Shown here: positions 13,607 to 16,976 of the stretch, piece after piece
Layout: each line of letters starts with the position of its first letter
Position numbering within the stretch: the first letter of the stretch is position 1
Source: DATFJZ01 sp046482845
GTDB taxonomy: Bacteria > Desulfobacterota > Desulfobacteria > Desulfobacterales > Desulfobacteraceae
DNA length: 16,976 nt
Direction: 5' to 3'
NCBI GenBank assembly: GCA_046482845.1
Contig: JAWOEJ010000065.1
Span: 1 to 16,976 of the forward strand
Position numbers and translations under genes: made by a program
Notes under the pieces: model-generated
The model's input: the letters and a program-made list of their open reading frames with translations, nothing else
Told to the model about the DNA's origin: nothing
Databases searched by the model: none

Positions 13607-15427
13607 ATGACCCTTCTCTGCAGCTATAAATCCATACACAAATCATTTGGCGAAACACCTCTGTTTACCGGGCTTGATATCAATATACAAAAGGATGAAC
13701 GCCTCGGCCTTATCGGCGGCAACGGCAGCGGAAAATCAACGCTTTTAAAACTTCTCGCCGATTTGGAACCCCCTGAAGCCGGGGAAAGATTCCTGCAAAA
13801 CCTGGCCAGGGTGGTGTACCTGCCCCAGGAAGATGTGCTTGACCCTGAAAAAACCATATCAGAAATCCTTTTTCAGGCCCTTTCATCAACAGACATGGAA
13901 GAACAGACCCAGTACAGGACAGTTAAGCAGTTAACAGGAACTGCCGGGTTTTTAAGTGACACCCAGAAATGCGGTGAACTTTCCGGGGGATGGCGGAAAA
14001 AACTGGCCATTATCAGGGCACTTGCCCAGGCACCGGATCTGCTTCTCCTTGATGAACCCACAAACCACCTTGACATCAATGGACGGATCTGGCTTGAAAC
14101 CCTGTTGAAAAGATCGGACTTTGCTTTTGTGGTGGTCAGTCACGACCGCTGTTTTCTTGAAAATACAGCCCACCGGATCATGGAAATCGGCCAGTGCTTT
14201 CCCCAGGGGGTGCTCAGTGTTACCGGGAGTTACCTTAAATTCAGAAAACACAGGGAAAAAATATTAGAAGAACAGCAGAAACAGGAACAGAGTCTTGCCA
14301 ACAAAGTGAGGCGGGAGAACGAATGGCTGAGCAGAGGCCCCAAAGCAAGAGCCACCAAGGCCAGGTACCGTATTGATCAGGCTGAAAAATTAAAGGATGA
14401 CCTGTCCTCGCTGAAAAACAGAAACCAGCAGACTCAAAAAGTGGATATCCGCTTTAATGCCTCCTCCCGAAAAACCAAAAAACTTCTGGTCTGTAAACAT
14501 GTGGGAAAATCCATGGGCGGGCGACCCCTTTTCAAGGATATCAATATTGAACTGACACCGGGAATCACCCTGGGGCTTATGGGAGAAAACGGCAGCGGCA
14601 AAACCACTTTTATGAAAATTCTCAACCATGAGATCCAGCCCGACACCGGAAAAATAAAAATGGCCGACCAGCTCAAGGTTGCCGTGTTTGACCAGAACCG
14701 GGAAAGCCTTGACCCTGATATTACCCTGAAAGAGGCATTAAGCCCCACCAACAGTGATGCTGTGGTCTACCAGGGCAAAAGCATCCACATTGTCACCTGG
14801 GCAAAAAAATTTCTCTTTACGCCTGATCAGCTTGTCCAGCCGGTCAGGCAGTTGTCAGGGGGAGAAAAGGCAAGAATTTTGATTGCCGATCTCATGCTCA
14901 AACCGGCAGATGTGCTTCTCCTTGACGAACCCACCAATGATCTTGATATTCCCTCCCTTGAAGTTCTTGAGCAGAGCATCCTGGAATTCCCCGGCGCTGT
15001 GGTCCTTGTTTCCCACGACCGGTTTCTTCTCAACAATGTTACCCATTCCATTCTTTACCTGGATGGCCAGGGGAATGCAGATATCTTTGCAGATTATACC
15101 CAGTGCCTGTCCCGGAAAAAGGAAATCCAAAAAAAACAGCAGCCAGTCAAAAAGGACCCACCAGCAAAGAAAAAAAACGCCCCGCCTGTTTTTTCCTTTA
15201 ATGATAAATTTGAACTGGAAAATATTGAGGAAAAAATCCTGTCAGCAGAAACAATCGCTGCAAAAATTGAATCCAAAACAAAAGATTCTGACCTTGTCAA
15301 TCATCCTGAAAAAATGAACCTGCTTTACACTGACCTTACCCGTGCCCAGGAAAAAATTGACCGGTTATATGCCAGATGGGAGGAGCTGGAGGCTCTGAAA
15401 GCCGCAGCAACAAGAACTTCTCATTGA
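13607..15427 (+). CDS. uup: ABC-F family ATPase, Uup-like, 606 aa
   Basis: This is a cytoplasmic ABC-F protein with two ATPase domains in one chain and no membrane segment. Domain 1 has Walker A GGNGSGKST (37-45), signature LSGGW (125-129), Walker B with E150 in LLLLDEPTNHLD and switch H179. Domain 2 has Walker A GENGSGKTT (326-334), signature LSGGE (416-420), Walker B with E441 in LLLDEPTNDLD and H470. The charged linker (about 210-275) is the ribosome-facing P-site tRNA-interaction motif region of the family. A lysine/proline-rich hinge (about 505-528) leads to a C-terminal coiled coil (about 535-600), which is characteristic of Uup; Uup is linked to ribosome function and to reduced precise excision of transposons. 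First-domain signature W for E is a small deviation. No Shine-Dalgarno is visible before ATG 13607, so translation probably depends on coupling to the membrane protein ending 5 nt upstream. Subfamily assignment is less sure than family. Confidence 0.9.
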   Translation: MTLLCSYKSIHKSFGETPLFTGLDINIQKDERLGLIGGNGSGKSTLLKLLADLEPPEAGERFLQNLARVVYLPQEDVLDPEKTISEILFQALSSTDMEEQTQYRTVKQLTGTAGFLSDTQKCGELSGGWRKKLAIIRALAQAPDLLLLDEPTNHLDINGRIWLETLLKRSDFAFVVVSHDRCFLENTAHRIMEIGQCFPQGVLSVTGSYLKFRKHREKILEEQQKQEQSLANKVRRENEWLSRGPKARATKARYRIDQAEKLKDDLSSLKNRNQQTQKVDIRFNASSRKTKKLLVCKHVGKSMGGRPLFKDINIELTPGITLGLMGENGSGKTTFMKILNHEIQPDTGKIKMADQLKVAVFDQNRESLDPDITLKEALSPTNSDAVVYQGKSIHIVTWAKKFLFTPDQLVQPVRQLSGGEKARILIADLMLKPADVLLLDEPTNDLDIPSLEVLEQSILEFPGAVVLVSHDRFLLNNVTHSILYLDGQGNADIFADYTQCLSRKKEIQKKQQPVKKDPPAKKKNAPPVFSFNDKFELENIEEKILSAETIAAKIESKTKDSDLVNHPEKMNLLYTDLTRAQEKIDRLYARWEELEALKAAATRTSH

Positions 15428-15442
15428 GGCTGAATGCCCATT

Positions 15443-15560
15443 GTGTTTGAACTTAAATAGTGTTTGAACGAAAACGCACCCATCTGCTGCGTAGCTGCAA
15501 AAGTTTCAAATCCTCATGCGTATCCTCAAACGGGCAGGTTGCTTCGGTCTGCGCAAAAAA
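15443..15560. repeat. Possible dispersed intergenic repeat between convergent genes
   Basis: The 145-bp gap between the ABC-F stop and the CBM48 stop contains GTGTTTGAAC twice (15443-15452, 15460-15469). A block with CACCCATCTGCTGCGTAGC then CAAAAGTTTCAAATCCTCA, with ATCCTCA repeated, and a GC-rich end near 15530-15555 follow. It has no coding potential I can see. From memory, blocks of the type GAACGAAAACGCACCCATCTGC recur in Desulfobacteraceae spacers, but I cannot verify this here. It could help terminate one of the converging transcripts. Confidence 0.35.
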
Positions 15561-15572
15561 GATCCTGTCTCT

Positions 15573-15872
15573 CTATTTGTTTCCCGGCACATTGACCCAG
15601 TTGTTGTAACTGCCAAAGGTATTCATGCAGTTTCGGCTGCATCCAGGATCTATCTGCCATTTTCCATCTACAATATACTTGTATTCATAGGTCCCCGGTT
15701 TGAGGACCAGGGTTTTTTCCCATATGCCTCCGGAATTTTGTTTCATTCGGTGCTTTTTACCGTTCCACCGGTTGAAATCACCGGCAAGGAGCACTTCCCC
15801 GGCATCTGGCAGGTTGAATGAAAACTGGGTTCTTTTCCGTTTTGTTTTTTTGCCTGATTTTTTTTTAATCAT
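15573..15872 (-). CDS. Stand-alone CBM48 glycogen-binding domain protein, 99 aa
   Basis: This is a single carbohydrate-binding module of the AMPK-beta/isoamylase early-set (CBM48) type after a very basic N-terminal tail (first 14 residues mostly Lys/Arg). The core reads LLAGDFNRWN, then GIWEKTLVLKPGTYEYKYIV, DGKWQIDP and FGSYNNWVNV. Residues W36, K65, W72, S88 and N90 align with the AMPK-beta glycogen contacts W100, K126, W133, T148 and N150 as I recall them, so binding to alpha-glucan is likely. There is no catalytic domain, signal peptide or membrane segment. ATG 15872 follows AAGGAGT by 6 nt; the stop is TAG 15573-15575. It probably docks a partner to glycogen, or marks glycogen granules. 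The upstream same-strand gene is a UDP-sugar pyrophosphorylase-like protein, which fits a glucan-metabolism context. Confidence 0.85.
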   Translation of the reverse strand: MIKKKSGKKTKRKRTQFSFNLPDAGEVLLAGDFNRWNGKKHRMKQNSGGIWEKTLVLKPGTYEYKYIVDGKWQIDPGCSRNCMNTFGSYNNWVNVPGNK

Positions 15873-15890
15873 TTTAATACTCCTTAAAGA

Positions 15891-15912
15891 ATCAATGCAT
15901 TATCAATGCATT
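15891..15912. repeat. 11-bp perfect tandem repeat in the CBM48 promoter region
   Basis: ATCAATGCATT occurs twice, end to end (15891-15901, 15902-15912). One 11-bp unit is about one helical turn, so a protein could bind both copies on the same DNA face. The pair overlaps the predicted -10 box of the CBM48 gene, a place typical of repressor operators. Each unit also contains the palindrome ATGCAT. Confidence 0.55.
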
Positions 15913-15926
15913 AAGGGATCTTCCAA
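15899..15926 (-). promoter_or_regulatory. Candidate promoter of the CBM48 gene
   Basis: On the minus strand TTGGAA (15926-15921) and GATAAT (15904-15899) are 16 bases apart; matches are 4/6 and 5/6. The transcript would begin near 15891 and carry the AAGGAGT ribosome binding site before ATG 15872. The remaining spacer up to the next gene (15927-16074) is AT-rich with T runs and no recognisable feature. Confidence 0.35.
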
Positions 15927-16074
15927 AAAATAATCCACGCATATTATTTTCTTCCAGATCCCAAAGATCAATGACTTGCGGCAGGTTTTAAGTATTAAAT
16001 CATATTTTTAATGAATAAAACAAGGTAAATTTTTTTTGAGAGCCTGATTTTTTTGTATGCAGCGTCAGCAGTGA

Positions 16075-16976
16075 TCAGGACAGATTAACAAACCGGTTGG
16101 CAAACTCCAAAAATCCTTTTTGAGCATCCTGAACATACATGCAGTTTACAGCCAGAGGCGTATGGACAATGGATTTCCAGGCCTTGATGGGCAATGCCTG
16201 CCTGCGGGTAAAAATGGCGGTTTTTACCTGGAAATTGATATCCCCGACAACCGGCTGAAAATACACAAATCCGTTCTTAACCGCCAGAGGCAGATGAATC
16301 CCGTGATTTTTAACGGTTTCCCACGCCATATACGGGTTGGGATAATAGTTGATATTTTTATTGATAAACTGAATCTCATGGGGGTTAATTCCATTGAGCT
16401 GAAAGCTTTCAATGATGACATCCCTTTCAAGGACAGGATCATAGGCTGCCATTCCGCCCTTTTGAGGATTTTCCGGATTATTGGGAAGTACTTCCATGAC
16501 CATATGGTATCCTTCACTTCCCTTTTTAATTGCCAGGGCAATGGCCTCATAATCCAGAGACCTGTTGAGGTAATCAAGATCTTCTATATTATAAGTTACT
16601 TTTACTTCCATTTTATCAAGGATTCTGCCGAATTTGTGATGGCTGATATAACTGCGCCATTTTTTTCCATTAATACGGAATATCTCATGGGTCATGGTCT
16701 GCTGGATGGCGATTTGCCCGTGGTTGTGAAGCCGTCTGGGTGCGCTGTAATCATAAAACACCTTATTGTCTTTCAAGTTTATCCCATGATAAGACCTCTG
16801 AACCATGAAATATACATTTTCCCGGCTGAACCCGTAAAATCTGTGCTTGATAAATTCATCAATGATAATATCAGCAGTGGCTTCATTCAGAACAATCAGC
16901 ATTTTCTGCTTTGAAAGCACCTCTTCCGGATCATACCCCAGTAATTTTGCCCTGCGGCCGGCCGCGGCGCTGAACG
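16075..16976 (-). CDS. Divergent UDPGP-family (UDP-sugar pyrophosphorylase-like) protein, C-terminal part
   Basis: The frame is open to the right edge (codons upstream of the GTG at 16920 read FSAAAGRRAKLLGYDPEE), so the N-terminus is missing; about 299 residues are visible. The order of motifs follows UTP-glucose-1-phosphate or UDP-N-acetylhexosamine pyrophosphorylases. MLIVLNEAT corresponds to the MTS(x)T region, and HRFYGFSRENVYFMVQ to the FGL..ENV.FF.Q segment. LHNHGQI matches the PGHGD loop and DLDYLNRSLDYEAI the NxDN(L) region. MEVLPNNPENPQKGG matches MEV..K...DxKGG, and YPNPYMAW the NTNN region. The conserved Lys of KGG remains, but the GHGD and DN positions are altered, so substrate or even activity may differ. 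The nucleotide-binding N-terminal glycine loop is outside the window. If active it would make or use an NDP-sugar, fitting the neighbouring CBM48 glycogen-binding gene. These comparisons are from memory of the families, not an alignment. Confidence 0.55.
   Translation of the reverse strand, partial: FSAAAGRRAKLLGYDPEEVLSKQKMLIVLNEATADIIIDEFIKHRFYGFSRENVYFMVQRSYHGINLKDNKVFYDYSAPRRLHNHGQIAIQQTMTHEIFRINGKKWRSYISHHKFGRILDKMEVKVTYNIEDLDYLNRSLDYEAIALAIKKGSEGYHMVMEVLPNNPENPQKGGMAAYDPVLERDVIIESFQLNGINPHEIQFINKNINYYPNPYMAWETVKNHGIHLPLAVKNGFVYFQPVVGDINFQVKTAIFTRRQALPIKAWKSIVHTPLAVNCMYVQDAQKGFLEFANRFVNLS

Noticed and set aside
16120..16914. 264-codon plus-strand ORF at the right end
   Set aside because: It mirrors the minus-strand UDPGP-like gene. 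The minus-strand product shows family motifs in order; the plus-strand one shows none and has unusual composition.
1..16976. Defence system, toxin-antitoxin pair, prophage, integron or transposon
   Set aside because: No recombinase, transposase, nuclease-methylase pair or toxin-antitoxin pair was recognised. The gene set is housekeeping, envelope, signalling and storage functions.

Overview
The window looks like chromosomal DNA from an anaerobic Desulfobacterota bacterium, most plausibly a sulfate reducer of the Desulfobacter/Desulfobacula kind. This is an inference. It rests on an orphan HdrC-like protein with four 4Fe-4S motifs, a PocR/GAF/PAS hybrid sensor kinase of a style common in that group, a long DUF748 envelope protein, and intergenic DNA rich in short degenerate repeats. 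I see no phage, transposase, rRNA, tRNA or CRISPR array.

Left part (1-2178). The C-terminal end of a cyanophycin synthetase gene enters from the left edge and is followed by a small unknown gene (790-1059). Convergent to them is an unusual soluble iron-sulfur protein made of two tandem HdrC-type dicluster domains (1087-1965), preceded by a possible 34-codon ORF. Upstream of it on the same strand is a 1043-residue hybrid histidine kinase (2179-5310) with PocR, GAF and two PAS sensory modules and a C-terminal receiver.

Centre (5311-9558). A minus-strand envelope-stress module reads response regulator (9270-8593), membrane histidine kinase (8590-7151, TTG start), then a DegP/HtrA periplasmic protease (6941-5514). 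The protease gene ends at a strong intrinsic terminator. The layout resembles CpxR-CpxA-DegP: signal perception, transcriptional output and a quality-control protease are encoded together.

Right part (9559-16976). A 1166-residue inner-membrane-anchored DUF748/AsmA-like protein lies on the minus strand. Divergent from it are a small two-helix membrane protein and an ABC-F ATPase (Uup-like) only 5 nt downstream. Convergent to these come a 99-residue stand-alone CBM48 glycogen-binding protein and, running off the right edge, the C-terminal part of a divergent UDP-sugar pyrophosphorylase-like (UDPGP) protein. These two suggest a carbohydrate-storage theme, while cyanophycin synthetase at the other end points to nitrogen/carbon storage.

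The most unexpected non-coding structure is a short element present three times in the two intergenic regions flanking the DUF748 gene (9340-9370, 9464-9494, 13209-13240). Each copy has CATG, a small hairpin whose stem differs in sequence but stays paired, CACAAC, six free bases and TGAAA, and each is followed by tandem heptanucleotide repeats. I did not find a clear new multi-gene system. The best leads are this repeat family, the four-cluster HdrC-like protein with its kinase neighbour, and the UDPGP-like/CBM48 pair.
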